Source: Myxococcota bacterium (lineage in GTDB: Bacteria > Myxococcota_A > Bradymonadia > UBA7976 > UBA1532). From it: a stretch of 57,684 bases of DNA. Positions 43,395 to 52,907 of this stretch are shown piece after piece. The notes beneath the pieces are model-generated. The model had not been told where the DNA came from. It was given only the letters and a program-made list of their open reading frames with translations, and searched no databases. A program made the position numbers and the translations under genes. Each line of letters begins with the position of its first letter. Position 1 is the stretch's first letter. The DNA is taken from positions 1 through 57,684 of the forward strand of contig JAHJCH010000017.1 of assembly GCA_018813065.1 (NCBI GenBank). The letters are read 5' to 3'.

Positions 43395-45743
43395 TCAGGG
43401 GGCGATGGGCACGCAGGCGCCGATGAGGGCGCAATCACACACCGCGCCTGGGGGCAGATCATCAGGGCAATCGCAGTCGTCATAGACGATCCAACCACAG
43501 CCGTTGACGGCGACGCAGGCCGCCTCGCGTTGCAGCTCAGGCGCCTCACAGGGGTGGCCGGGCGGCGCTGAGGCGGGGAAGCAGCCCCCCGCGTCCCCGA
43601 CGCACTCACATGGCGCGCCTTGGCTGGGATCGGGGCAGGCGCAGGGCACCGGGATCCAATCACACGCCGGATCGGCCTCACAGACGTCTGCCTCGGGCAG
43701 CGCTTGACAGCCAGAGGGGGCCTCATCGACGCACTCGAACTGCTGAATACAATCACACTCGCTGCCAGGCAGCGGGACACACTGGCAGGGGATCTCCATC
43801 AAGGCGCAGCCGGGGGTGGCCAGGCAGGCCGCGTTGTCTTCGATCGCGCCGCAGCGCTGAGGGGGGCGCGTGACGCAGCTGAAGGGCTCCACCGTGGGGC
43901 AGTCACAAGGCGCGCCGGGGTCCGCGCACACACAGTCGATGTCGATGGCCAGCAGCTCGCAGTCGGGGCGGGCCTGGCAGCTGTCGGGATCGAGGGTCTC
44001 GCAGCTGCGCACCTCGCGGGTCACGCAAAACGCCTCGGCGATGTCGGGGCAAGCGCAGGGCTCGCCGTTGTCGGGGCAGTCACAGGGCACGCCCGTGAAC
44101 AGCAGCTCACAGTCGGGGCGGGCCTGGCAGCTGTCGGGATCGAGCGCCTCGCAGATCTGGCCGTTGATCGGCGCGCAGTAGCCTCGGGCGATGTCGAGGC
44201 AAGCGCAGGTGGCGTCGTCCGGGGCGCACTCACAGGGCATGGCCTCTTCCACCCAATCACAGCCAGGGGCGGCCCAGCAGCGCTCAGGATCAAGGGCTTG
44301 GCAGGGCTCAGCGGTCGCCGCGCCGCAGCTGCCCCAAAGCTCACAGCTACAGTCACCGAAGTCATCGCAGCTGCACAGCTCCTCGCCCCAGGTCCACGCG
44401 CAGCCCATGGTCATCTCACAGCGATCTGGATCGTCGAGCTGCTCGCAGGCCGTGGCCTGACGATCAAAGCAATAACCCACCGCGTCGCAGAGACACAGAT
44501 CGCCCTCCTCCCCCTCTGGGCAGCCGCAGTCCAGCCAGGCCCAATCACAGGCGGGCGTGCTGAAGCAGGCCTCTGGATCGATGATCTGCGCGCAGTCATC
44601 AGGGCGGGGCTCGCGAGGGCTACAGACCCAGCCTCGGCCACAGTCACAGTCCACGCAGCTGCACATATCAGCGTCGATCAGGGCCAACGCGCAGGCCGGG
44701 TCCGCTTGACACGCCTCGGGCGTCTCATAGGCCTCACAGGCGATGGGCTCCACGCGCTCAAGGCAGGCGCCCCACGGCTCACACATGCAGTCCATGTCTT
44801 CGTCGCCACAGTCACACATGCCATCCCAGGCATCCCAGGACCAGGCGCAGGCGGGATCGGCCTCGCAGGCCTCGGGATTACCGTGCGCCTCGCAGCCCTG
44901 GATCGGGGTCGGCTGACAAGAGAAGCAGTAGCACACCGCCGGATCGCCGGGATACTCAGGCGCTTGATCCTCATCGGGGGGGGCTTGGCGACCGCCGGTG
45001 CAATCACAGTCCACGCCCTCGACGGGCGCGCAGCCCGGCGTGGCCACGCAGGCGTCCCAGTCAACGATGTCTTGGCAGACCTCGATGGGGCGCTCATAAG
45101 GCACGCAGACCTGCTCGGTCCAGCACGCCGGTGAGGGCTCCTCCATGCGCGGCGCCCCCTCGCCCTCGGCCTTGGCGGCGAAGTCGGCGCAGACATAGAC
45201 CTCAGAGATGGCGCAGCCCGCGCGGTCTATGCAGGTGTTCAGATCAAGCTCATGACAGGGATGGCTGTTGGTCACGCAGCGGGGCGCCCCTTCGATGGCC
45301 ATGCAGTCCATGTCCGGGCCGCAGATGGGGCCGTCCACCTCAAGGTGGCAGCCCTCGACGCCCACGCAGTCGATGGGGGTGTGGGCCTCGCAGTCGCGCT
45401 CGATGATGTCGGGGACGCAGCCCTCATCGCTCCAGACGCAGCCGACCGCCTCGCAGCTGGCGGGATCCGGCTGATCACAATGAGGGGGAGGCGGCGGCGG
45501 GGGCATTTCATCTTCAACGCAGCCCTCAGGGCCCCAAGCGCAGCCCATGGCCGCACACCGCGCCGGATCGCCGTAGGCCTCGCAGCCTTGGGGGATGGGG
45601 GGCTCGATCTCACCGCCAGCGCCCGCCGAGCCGCCATCGATCTGCTCAGGCTCTGAAGCGTCTTCGCCGGTCTGGGTGTCCACCTCGATGACACACCCGC
45701 TCAGCAGCAGGGCCGTCGCCAAAAAAAACCACAGCGAACGCAT
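43395..45743 (-). CDS. Giant cysteine-repeat surface lipoprotein 1
   Basis: The 782-residue protein has a lipobox LLSGC (Cys17), an acidic linker, then about 15 copies of a unit of roughly C-x6-7-P-x2-C-x5-C-x-W/L (for example CEAYGDPARCAAMGCAW, CEALDPDSCQARPDCEL, CDQPDPASCEAVGCVW), many followed by an acidic Cys-rich strand with CDC or CXC pairs. The cysteines must form many disulfides, giving a rigid rod on the cell surface. AAGGAG precedes the ATG. It is paired with the related gene at 45,874. Similar repeat lipoproteins are known in Bradymonas-like genomes, but I do not know a function; adhesion or prey contact is only a guess. Confidence 0.8.
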   Translation of the reverse strand: MRSLWFFLATALLLSGCVIEVDTQTGEDASEPEQIDGGSAGAGGEIEPPIPQGCEAYGDPARCAAMGCAWGPEGCVEDEMPPPPPPPHCDQPDPASCEAVGCVWSDEGCVPDIIERDCEAHTPIDCVGVEGCHLEVDGPICGPDMDCMAIEGAPRCVTNSHPCHELDLNTCIDRAGCAISEVYVCADFAAKAEGEGAPRMEEPSPACWTEQVCVPYERPIEVCQDIVDWDACVATPGCAPVEGVDCDCTGGRQAPPDEDQAPEYPGDPAVCYCFSCQPTPIQGCEAHGNPEACEADPACAWSWDAWDGMCDCGDEDMDCMCEPWGACLERVEPIACEAYETPEACQADPACALALIDADMCSCVDCDCGRGWVCSPREPRPDDCAQIIDPEACFSTPACDWAWLDCGCPEGEEGDLCLCDAVGYCFDRQATACEQLDDPDRCEMTMGCAWTWGEELCSCDDFGDCSCELWGSCGAATAEPCQALDPERCWAAPGCDWVEEAMPCECAPDDATCACLDIARGYCAPINGQICEALDPDSCQARPDCELLFTGVPCDCPDNGEPCACPDIAEAFCVTREVRSCETLDPDSCQARPDCELLAIDIDCVCADPGAPCDCPTVEPFSCVTRPPQRCGAIEDNAACLATPGCALMEIPCQCVPLPGSECDCIQQFECVDEAPSGCQALPEADVCEADPACDWIPVPCACPDPSQGAPCECVGDAGGCFPASAPPGHPCEAPELQREAACVAVNGCGWIVYDDCDCPDDLPPGAVCDCALIGACVPIAP

Positions 45744-45873
45744 ATGATGCTCCTTTTGTTCAATGTTCGCCGCTTTTGCATTTTATGGGCCATTGGCGTG
45801 GAGCCGCCGCGCGGCCACACACAGGGCGACGCGCTTAATTTTTGAAGCGCCGCGCGCGGAAAATTTGAGGGGC
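45744..45873. other. Spacer upstream of cysteine-repeat lipoprotein 1
   Basis: This 130-base region contains an AT-rich stretch (TTTTTGTTCAATG and GCATTTTATGGGCC near 45,754-45,792) and the AAGGAG ribosome site of the leftward gene. A promoter is likely here. Confidence 0.4.
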
Positions 45874-48207
45874 TCAGGGGGCGCGGAGATCGGCCTCATC
45901 GACGCAGGCGGGGGGCAGCGGGGGCGGACAGACACGGCAGGGCTCGCAGGGCTCACCCTCCACACAAGGCTCGCAGGGCGGGCAGGGCTCGGCCCGCTCC
46001 ATAAGGGCGCAGCCGGGGATCTGCTCACAGAAGGCGTAGTGGATCGAGGCGCAGCTTGTCGGCGTGGGGACGCAGATCGGCGGCGGCGGCTCACAGGGCG
46101 GGCAAGGCTCGCCGGGGAGACAGGCCGCGCAGTTGACCTCGGCTTGGAGCAGATCGCAGCCAGCGGTGCTCAGGCACACATCCGGCGCCAGGGCCGCGCA
46201 GTCGAGGGGCAGGCACACCCCCGGCGGCATCCTCGCGGGCATCTTCCCTTGGGCGGCACAGTCACAGACCTCTTGACCGTTCTCATCCACCCAGCACACG
46301 CAAGGATCCACGGGCGCCTCCTCGATCCATTGGCAGTCCTGGCGGTGGACACAGACCCAGCCCTCGAAGATGGCCTCACAGGCGGGGAGGGCTGTCGCGA
46401 CGTCGCAGTAATCGCGGATCGCGCAGCCGCAGGTGTCATTGTCACACTGACAATCCTCAACGGAGAAGATCGCGCAGCCCTCGACGGCCTCACAGCGCTC
46501 CACAGGCAGCGCCGCGCAGTCATCGACCGGGGGGGGCTCATCGGTGACGCAGATGGGGAAGACTTGGCAGCCGGGGCAGTTTGGCGCGTCGGGGAGGCAA
46601 TCGGCGCAGGCCTCCAGCCACTCCACGCGACAGCCTGGCGTCGCCGCGCAGGCCCGCTCATCGAGGTCCTGGCAGCCCATCGGCGGCGCGACGTCGAGGC
46701 AGACCCAGCCGCCCGCGCAGTCGCAGACCTCGCCCGGCGCGCAGCCACAGGGCTCATCCCACATCTCTAAGGCGCAGCTGGGATCGGCGCGGCAGGCCTC
46801 GGGCGTCTCATAGCCCGCGCAGCCCAGGGGCGCCACGGAGACGCACAGCGGGGCGCAGTCGCAGGCGATGCCCTCCACGTCGGGGCAGGCGCAGGGGGGG
46901 TAGACGAGGCCGCAGCCCTCGACGGCCTCGCAGCGCTCAAGGGGCAGCGCTTGGCAGGCGTCGGCGGGGCCGACCTCTACACAGATCTCGATCAGCTCGC
47001 AGAAGCACGGCATCTCAGGGGGCGCGGGCATCCCCTCCTCGGGGGGCGGCGGATCACCGCAGGCGCACTGCTCAAGCACCTCTACGCCGCAGCCAGGCGT
47101 CGCCGCGCAGCGCTCCAAGGGCAGGGCCGCGCAGGGCGCCGCGCGGGCCACGCAGGTCAGCACCTCCTCGCACTCAGGGGCGGCGATCAGCGGCGGGGGC
47201 GCGGGGGGGCCATCTGGGCAGATCAGCTCCACTTGAAGGACACACTGCGCATCCTCGCAGAGCGCCGGGGCGCGGTCAGCGCAGCCCTCGGCGGGGGCGC
47301 CCTCGACGCAGCGCAGCGAAGGCTCACAGACCACCTCAGCGGCGCAGAGGCCGCCGACGCACATCGCGCCAAGGGGGCAATCGGCGTCCATGGCGCACTC
47401 GGCGATCCACTCATCACACGCGCAGTTGCCCGCAGCGTCGCACTCGCAGGGCGGGGCGGGGCGGGCGGCCTCATCGCAGGGATCGAAGGGCTCAAGGTGA
47501 CAAGCCCCCGCCCGCTCGCAGTCCTCGACGCTCAGCGCCTCGCAGAAGGGTTGGGCGGCGGGCTGACAGGCGCCGTCGGCGCTCAGGGCGCAGTCAGGGC
47601 GCAGGGCGCAGGCCTCGGGGGGCAGCGTCTGGCAGGGGCCATCGGGGCGGGTCAGGCAGCCTCGCTCGGTGAAGACGCAGGTGCCCTCGCGGCGCAGGCA
47701 GCCCTCGGCGTCGAGGGCCTCACAGGGCTGCGCCTCCACGTCGGCGACGCAGAAGGCGCCGTCCCAGACGCACTCTTGGCGCGTGGCGCAGACCGCGCGG
47801 TTGAAGCGCCAACAGACCTCGGCCTCGCTGGCCGCCATGCAGCCCTCTGGGGTCCAGAGGCAGCCAGCGGCTTGACAGCTGGCTGCCTCGGGCTGATCAC
47901 AGCTCTGGGTGACAGCGCCCGCAGCGCCAGCGATGCCTTCTTCACCGGCGATGCCTTCTTCACCGGCGATGCCTTCCTCACCGGCGATGCCTTCTTCACC
48001 GGCGATGCCTTCCTCACCGGCGATGCCTTCTTCACCGGCGATGCCTTCTTCACCGGCGATGCCTTCCTCACCCGCTTGACCGACGCTGCCGCCTTCGCCC
48101 TGCCAGCCCGCCTCACCGCCGTACCCCGCGTCGCTCAGCTCAAGCGGCGTCTCTAACTCACAGGCGCTCAGGCTCAGGGCCATGAGCGTCGCCAACGCGC
48201 CTCTCAT
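45874..48207 (-). CDS. Giant cysteine-repeat lipoprotein 2 with a collagen-like segment
   Basis: The 777-residue protein has a lipobox LSLSAC (Cys16). Residues 28-99 are an unbroken run of 24 Gly-X-Y triplets, sixteen of them from eight GEEGIA units, so a collagen-like triple helix is likely. About 14 cysteine repeats follow (CQAAGCLW, CEALDAEGC, CAALPLERCAATPGC, CQDLDERACAATPGC), close to those of the gene at 43,395. AAGGAGG precedes the ATG. It may form trimeric stalks that present disulfide-stabilised rods at the surface. The repeat number of the collagen part is encoded by an 18-bp minisatellite. Function unknown. Confidence 0.82.
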   Translation of the reverse strand: MRGALATLMALSLSACELETPLELSDAGYGGEAGWQGEGGSVGQAGEEGIAGEEGIAGEEGIAGEEGIAGEEGIAGEEGIAGEEGIAGEEGIAGAAGAVTQSCDQPEAASCQAAGCLWTPEGCMAASEAEVCWRFNRAVCATRQECVWDGAFCVADVEAQPCEALDAEGCLRREGTCVFTERGCLTRPDGPCQTLPPEACALRPDCALSADGACQPAAQPFCEALSVEDCERAGACHLEPFDPCDEAARPAPPCECDAAGNCACDEWIAECAMDADCPLGAMCVGGLCAAEVVCEPSLRCVEGAPAEGCADRAPALCEDAQCVLQVELICPDGPPAPPPLIAAPECEEVLTCVARAAPCAALPLERCAATPGCGVEVLEQCACGDPPPPEEGMPAPPEMPCFCELIEICVEVGPADACQALPLERCEAVEGCGLVYPPCACPDVEGIACDCAPLCVSVAPLGCAGYETPEACRADPSCALEMWDEPCGCAPGEVCDCAGGWVCLDVAPPMGCQDLDERACAATPGCRVEWLEACADCLPDAPNCPGCQVFPICVTDEPPPVDDCAALPVERCEAVEGCAIFSVEDCQCDNDTCGCAIRDYCDVATALPACEAIFEGWVCVHRQDCQWIEEAPVDPCVCWVDENGQEVCDCAAQGKMPARMPPGVCLPLDCAALAPDVCLSTAGCDLLQAEVNCAACLPGEPCPPCEPPPPICVPTPTSCASIHYAFCEQIPGCALMERAEPCPPCEPCVEGEPCEPCRVCPPPLPPACVDEADLRAP
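47929..48072. repeat. 18-bp minisatellite, eight units, encoding GEEGIA repeats
   Basis: Eight adjacent 18-bp units, differing only at one or two sites (TTCTTC versus TTCCTC, and the first base pair), encode Gly-Glu-Glu-Gly-Ile-Ala on the minus strand. Copy number change would keep the frame and alter stalk length, so phase-like length variation between strains is expected. Confidence 0.85.
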
Positions 48208-48329
48208 CTCGCCTCCTTCTTCTTGCTCATTTCAGTCGGCGTTGAGGGTAGCCTATCCGACGACGCGCGCGATGATTGTGGCGATTCGTGTTTAAAATCC
48301 CTTTTAAAAATAAAACCTTAGCGATTTAA
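48208..48329. promoter_or_regulatory. AT-rich upstream region of cysteine-repeat lipoprotein 2
   Basis: Between the ATG at 48,207 and the CPBP gene end, the region contains GTTTAAAATCCC and TTTTAAAAATAAAACC (about 48,290-48,317), which may be promoter DNA or the transcript end of the protease gene. Confidence 0.4.
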
Positions 48330-49370
48330 TCAGGCATAAAAACGCCCCGCGATCTCCACCAGGATGTTACACGCGGCGTGATAAAAGGCAGGGGCGAGGA
48401 TGCCGCCGGAGGCCCGGCGCATCCAGCCAAACAGGAGGCTGGGGAAGAAGACGGCGAGGCGCTGAGGGCTGGGGATCGTCACCACATGGCCCACCGCGAA
48501 GAGGGCGCTGGAGAGCAGCACACTGGCGACATTGACGGGCACGCCGAGGATCAAGCGATCCCGCCCGATGAGCCCATCCAGGCGGCTCTGGAGATAGCCG
48601 CGATAGAACAGCTCCTCGGGGATCGCCACCAAGAGCAGCTGGGTCAACACCAGGTTCAAGATCCACAGCCACCCTCGCTCGGCGGGGTAGGGCAGCTGAT
48701 CCGCCCTCAGCCGTTCAGCGCCCAGCCGCAGATGATGCGGGTCGAGGCGCGCCCCATCGACGCGCACGTCGAGGCGCAGCGCCCCGCTGGGGGCCTCAAA
48801 ATCCACCACGCCCCGCGCCCCGCCGACCACGCGCAGCCCCCCCGCCCAGGGCGTCACGGCGGCCTTGACCAAGCGCGCCCGCGCGCCGGGCGACTCCAGC
48901 TGCGCCTCGAACCGCCGCCCCTCCGCCAAGCGCCAGCGCAGACGCAGCGCGTCCTTATGCGCGTAGAGGCGAACCTCCCCCTCCTCCAGATCGCGTCGCG
49001 CGGGGCGCCCCTCCAGCTCATAGGGCCAGCGAGGCAGCGCCTCGATCGTCAGCGTCGGCTCCTGCTTGAGCCACAGCCGCTGCCAGCCGTGGAAGCCGAT
49101 GAGGTAGGGCGGGAAGGTGATCAGCATCACCCAGAGGGCCAGGCGCAGCGCGCCGCGCCGATCGCGATCATGGATGCCCAAGGGCGCGGGATCCTCGCCG
49201 CGCCGCCGCAGGGCGTAGAGCGGCAGGTAGACAAAGGCGGCGGCGACGAAGATCAGCAAATAGCCGCTGAGCCAGCCGACCCCCGCCTCAAGCCGCACCA
49301 GCGCGAAGGTGATCAGCAAGGTCAGCGCGTAGAGCGCGAGGGCCTCTCGCCCCAAAGCGTGCTTGAGCAT
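48330..49370 (-). CDS. CPBP-family intramembrane protease (CAAX-protease-like)
   Basis: The 346-residue protein has several membrane helices (LALYALTLLITFALV, GYLLIFVAAAFVYLPLY, LWVMLITFPPYLIGF, LNLVLTQLLLVAI) and the CPBP motifs EELFYRG (Glu252, Glu253, Arg257), FAVGH (His295) and FYHAACN (His331, Asn335). Unusually, a soluble beta-rich insert of about 130 residues (about 100-235) sits between helices. The ATG at 49,370 has GGAGAGG spaced correctly; a TTG upstream is less likely. CPBP enzymes cut membrane or lipidated C-termini. It could process the sorting tail of the lipase at 28,433; this is a hypothesis. Confidence 0.88.
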   Translation of the reverse strand: MLKHALGREALALYALTLLITFALVRLEAGVGWLSGYLLIFVAAAFVYLPLYALRRRGEDPAPLGIHDRDRRGALRLALWVMLITFPPYLIGFHGWQRLWLKQEPTLTIEALPRWPYELEGRPARRDLEEGEVRLYAHKDALRLRWRLAEGRRFEAQLESPGARARLVKAAVTPWAGGLRVVGGARGVVDFEAPSGALRLDVRVDGARLDPHHLRLGAERLRADQLPYPAERGWLWILNLVLTQLLLVAIPEELFYRGYLQSRLDGLIGRDRLILGVPVNVASVLLSSALFAVGHVVTIPSPQRLAVFFPSLLFGWMRRASGGILAPAFYHAACNILVEIAGRFYA

Positions 49371-49425
49371 GGCGGCCTCTCCGCAGAGCAAAGGCGCTCA
49401 AGCTGCCCCAGGCGCCGCGCGAGGG

Positions 49426-50619
49426 TCAAGTTAGAGCTTGGTGAGCGGCGATGGCTTGGCGGTAGATCTCCTTGAGGGGCACCCCGTGGGCGCGGGCCAA
49501 GGCGGCGCAGTCCTCATACTCTGGCGCCACGTTGAGCACCTCCCCGGGCGCGCCGCCCAGCTTCAGCCGCACCGGCCCATACGCGGTCTCAACGGTGAGG
49601 TGGCGGCGCGGCCGGACATGACGAGAGACGCCGTAGCGGCGCAGGCCCAGGGTGCTCGACTCCGCCAAGAGCGTCGCCTCCACCGCCGCGCGCTGGGCCT
49701 CATCCACCAAGGCGCCGATCATCACGCCGGGGCGCCCCTTCTTCATCTGCGCGGGCGTAAACCAGGCGTCGAGGGCGCCGGCCTCAAAGAGCCGCTCCAG
49801 CAAGTAGCCCGCGATCTCCGGGTTGAGGTCATCGAGGTTGGCTTCGACAACGAAAGCGTCGGGGGCGCGCGGATCAAGCCGCCCCAGGAGCAGGCGCAGG
49901 AGATTGGGGCGATCAGGCAGCTCCAGATCGCCGACGCCGACGCCCACCTGCTCCAGGATCATGGAGGGGATGGGGCCGATCTCATCGACGAGCACCTTGA
50001 GGAAGGCGGCGCCGGTGGGCGTCACCAGCTCCTTATCCACCGCGCAGCCCGTGATCGGCAGCCCTTGCAGGAGCGCCAGCGTCGCGGGGGCGGGCAGGGG
50101 CATTGGGCCGTGGGCGCCTCGGATCAGGCCTCGCCCCAGGGGCGGCGGCGCGCTGATGAGGCGCTCGATGCCCAGGCTCCATAAGCCAAAGCAGACCCCA
50201 GCGATGTCGAGCACGCTGTCCACCGCGCCGACCTCGTGGAAGTGTACCGCCTCACGGGGCACGCCGTGGACCTGGGCCTCGGCCTCAGCCAAGGCGTCAA
50301 AGACGGCCACGGCGCGCGCCACCACCGGGCTGGGCAGCCGCCCCCCCCGCAGCGCGGCGACGATATCGGCGTAGTGATGCAGCGGCCCCTCGTCGTTCTC
50401 GCCGTGTGGCCCCTCCGCCCGTCCGCCGATGAGGAAATGGAGATCGATGCCCTCCAGCCCATGCCGCCGCGCTCGCCGCGTCTGCATGGTCCAATCAGGC
50501 AGGGGCAAGGTCCGCAGCGCCGCCTCCAAGGCGGCGGGATCGAGGCCCAGATCGATGAGCGCGCCAAGGGTCATGTCCCCGGCCAGGCCGCTGAAGCAGT
50601 CGATATAGAGTGTGCGCAT
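49426..50619 (-). CDS. larC: LarC nickel-pincer cofactor cyclometallase
   Basis: LarC inserts nickel into the pyridinium pincer cofactor of lactate racemase-type enzymes. The 397-residue protein has the N-terminal motif LYIDCFSGLAGDMTLGALIDLG, cited in part, EVGAVDSVLDIAGV, APATLALLQGLPI, ELVTPTGAAFLKV, VEANLDDLNPEIAGYLLERL and KKGRPGVMIGAL. It is one continuous frame; Lactobacillus LarC needs a programmed frameshift. No larA, larB or larE lies nearby. It ends the operon after the aldo/keto reductase (12-base gap). Confidence 0.9.
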   Translation of the reverse strand: MRTLYIDCFSGLAGDMTLGALIDLGLDPAALEAALRTLPLPDWTMQTRRARRHGLEGIDLHFLIGGRAEGPHGENDEGPLHHYADIVAALRGGRLPSPVVARAVAVFDALAEAEAQVHGVPREAVHFHEVGAVDSVLDIAGVCFGLWSLGIERLISAPPPLGRGLIRGAHGPMPLPAPATLALLQGLPITGCAVDKELVTPTGAAFLKVLVDEIGPIPSMILEQVGVGVGDLELPDRPNLLRLLLGRLDPRAPDAFVVEANLDDLNPEIAGYLLERLFEAGALDAWFTPAQMKKGRPGVMIGALVDEAQRAAVEATLLAESSTLGLRRYGVSRHVRPRRHLTVETAYGPVRLKLGGAPGEVLNVAPEYEDCAALARAHGVPLKEIYRQAIAAHQALT

Positions 50620-50631
50620 CCTCGCCTCCTC

Positions 50632-51588
50632 TCAGCGCGGCCCCCAGAGCCCCTCAAGGGTGTAGGGGCTGCCCGGCAGCGCCCAAAAAGCCCCCGTCAC
50701 ATAGCGCCGCCCTCGCTCCAGCGCGCCCAGCTGCGCCATATCTTTGGCGGTGAGCCTCAGCGTGGCCGCCGCCAGGTTCTGCGCCAGCCGCGCGGGGCTG
50801 ACCGACTTGGGGATCACCGCGTGGCCCTGGGCCAGCGACCAAGCGATCAGCACTTGGGCGGGGCTGGCGCCGTGCGCCTCGGCGATGGCCATGACCGTGG
50901 GATCTTGGAGCAGGATGGGCTCATCGGGGGCCTTGAGATCCGCCGGGCGGTCGGGCGAGCCCAGCGGCGAGTAGGCGGTGAGGTGGACGCCCGCCGCGCG
51001 GCACGTCGCCACGAGCTGAGGCTGCTGAAGATAGGGGTGCAGCTCTACTTGGTTGACCTCCGGGGGGCGGCGCGCGCCGTCGATGAGGCTCAGCAGGGCC
51101 TCGGCGCGGAGGTTGGAGACGCCGATGTGCCGCGTCAGCCCCGCCTCGACGAGCGCCTCCATCGCCCCCCACGTCGCCGCCAAGGGGAGCGCGTCGAGGG
51201 ACACAAAATCCGCGCCTCGACGGGGGAAAATCACCCCCTGACGGTGCGCGATGGGCCAGTGGATCAGGTAGAGATCGAGGTGATCGAGCTGGAGGCGGTC
51301 GAGGCTGCGCCGCAGCGCCGGCTCAACGGCCTCTGGGGCGTGGGCGTCGTTCCAGAGCTTGGAGGTGATCCACAGCTCACGGCGGGTGACGCGCCCCTCG
51401 GCGATGGACTCGGCGATGGCTTGGCCGATCTCCGCCTCGTTTTGGTAGATCGACGCGCAGTCGATGTGCCGATAACCCAGCTCAATCGCCGCCTTGACCG
51501 CCGCCTTGACCTGGCCCGGCGCCGCCCTCCAGGTGCCCAGCCCCAGCGCGGGCATCTCATCGTGATTGTTAAACTTTAGGGTGTTCAT
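50632..51588 (-). CDS. Aldo/keto reductase
   Basis: The 318-residue NAD(P)H-dependent oxidoreductase has the catalytic tetrad Asp43 and Tyr48 ([11 protein letters not shown]), Lys77 (TSKLWND) and His110 (LYLIHWP), and ends with the phosphate-binding [14 protein letters not shown] segment. It is translationally coupled to argH (ATGA) and lies before larC. The substrate is probably a small aldehyde or ketone; a link to arginine synthesis is not evident. Confidence 0.93.
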   Translation of the reverse strand: MNTLKFNNHDEMPALGLGTWRAAPGQVKAAVKAAIELGYRHIDCASIYQNEAEIGQAIAESIAEGRVTRRELWITSKLWNDAHAPEAVEPALRRSLDRLQLDHLDLYLIHWPIAHRQGVIFPRRGADFVSLDALPLAATWGAMEALVEAGLTRHIGVSNLRAEALLSLIDGARRPPEVNQVELHPYLQQPQLVATCRAAGVHLTAYSPLGSPDRPADLKAPDEPILLQDPTVMAIAEAHGASPAQVLIAWSLAQGHAVIPKSVSPARLAQNLAAATLRLTAKDMAQLGALERGRRYVTGAFWALPGSPYTLEGLWGPR

Positions 51589-52907
51589 TGCGCCTCCTTT
51601 GGGGGCTCTGCCCCCGGATCTTTGAGGGGGATTCGGGCGGCCAAAGCCGAGAGCATGAGATCCGCGCAGGCGCCGGGCGAGACGCGGGCCTGGAGGCTGA
51701 CCTCCGCCGCCCGATCCGCCAAGGCATCGAGGGTCGCGCCGACGCGCCGATAGGCCTCGCGGAAGGGCACGCCCTCCGCCGTCAGCGCCACCGCCTCATC
51801 CGTAGCGTACATCTCGGGGCTGATGGCCTCGCGCAGCCGCGCTTCATCGAACGTCACGGCGTCGAGGAGCCCCTCCACCAGCCCCAGCGCCTCCAAGGCC
51901 ACGCCGATCCCGCGCAGGGTCGGCGGCTTGGTGCCCTGGAGGTCGCGTTGATAGCCGCTGGGCAAGCTCAAGATCTGCTGAACCTCGCTGGCGGCGGCGG
52001 CCACGGGCGCGTAGGCCGCCCGCAGCAGCTCCACCACGTCGGGGTTGCGCTTATTGGGCATGATCGAGGAGCCCGTGGTGTAGGCGTCGCCCAGCCGCGC
52101 GAAGGCGAACTCGGCGGTGGTGAACAAGCTGAGGTCCCAGGCCAGCCGCCGCAGCGTGCCCATCGCCTGCGTCATGGCGTAGAGCGCCTGAAGCTCAAAG
52201 CGCCCACGGCTGTTTTGGGCGTAGATCGGGTTGATCTGGAGCCGCGCGAAGCCCAGCTCCTCGGCGACGCCCTGGCGATCCAGTGGCAGGTTGACTCCAT
52301 AACCGGCGGCGGTGCCCAGCGGCGAGGCGTCGATCCAGTCATGGGTTTGACGCATCAGCGCGGCGTCGTCGATAAAGGCCTCGGCGAAGCCCGCGAAGTA
52401 CATCCCCAGCGAGGAGGGCACGGCGCGCTGGAGGTGCGTGTAGCCCGGCATCGGCGTTGACGCGCCGGCCTCGGCCCGGGTCAAGCAGGCTCGCGCCGCC
52501 TCAAGGCAATACCGCTCCGCTTGGCGCAGCGCGTCTTTGAGGAAGAGGCGCCCCGCCACCAAAATTTGATCGTTGCGGCTGCGCCCCGTGTGGATCTTCT
52601 TGCCCACGTCGCCCAGGCGCTCGATGAGGCGGGCCTCGATGGCGGAGTGGCCGTCCTCGAAGCGCGCGTCAAGGACGAACCGCCCCTCGGCGAAGTCCTC
52701 GGCCAGCGTCTCCAGCGCCTCCACCAGCCCCGCCAGCTCGGCCTCGCTGAGCACCCCGATCCGCGCCAGCCCCCGCGCGTGCGCCGCCGAGGCGCGGATG
52801 TCGTAGAGAAAGAGCTGACGATCCAACACCACGTCTTGCCCAGCCAAGAAGCGCATGAGGCGCGCGTCCACCGCCGCGCCGCCTTTATCCCATAAAAGCG
52901 CGCTCAC
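51585..52907 (-). CDS. argH: Argininosuccinate lyase
   Basis: ArgH splits argininosuccinate to arginine and fumarate. The 440-residue enzyme has SRNDQ-like [25 protein letters not shown] and the superfamily signature [19 protein letters not shown]. It is about 20 residues shorter than the usual 460. It overlaps argC upstream and the reductase downstream by 4 bases each, so arginine genes head this operon. Confidence 0.95.
   Translation of the reverse strand: MSALLWDKGGAAVDARLMRFLAGQDVVLDRQLFLYDIRASAAHARGLARIGVLSEAELAGLVEALETLAEDFAEGRFVLDARFEDGHSAIEARLIERLGDVGKKIHTGRSRNDQILVAGRLFLKDALRQAERYCLEAARACLTRAEAGASTPMPGYTHLQRAVPSSLGMYFAGFAEAFIDDAALMRQTHDWIDASPLGTAAGYGVNLPLDRQGVAEELGFARLQINPIYAQNSRGRFELQALYAMTQAMGTLRRLAWDLSLFTTAEFAFARLGDAYTTGSSIMPNKRNPDVVELLRAAYAPVAAAASEVQQILSLPSGYQRDLQGTKPPTLRGIGVALEALGLVEGLLDAVTFDEARLREAISPEMYATDEAVALTAEGVPFREAYRRVGATLDALADRAAEVSLQARVSPGACADLMLSALAARIPLKDPGAEPPKEAQ

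Noticed and set aside
43620..45134. 504-codon plus-strand frame opposite cysteine-repeat lipoprotein 1
   Set aside because: It is a shadow of the repeated Cys codons, with no start signal or recognisable fold.
46581..47672. Arg/Ser-rich plus-strand frame opposite cysteine-repeat lipoprotein 2
   Set aside because: Extreme Arg/Ser/Pro composition and no ribosome site; a shadow frame.
47929..48072. Possible CRISPR array
   Set aside because: Units are 18 bp with no spacers between them and encode an in-frame peptide repeat.
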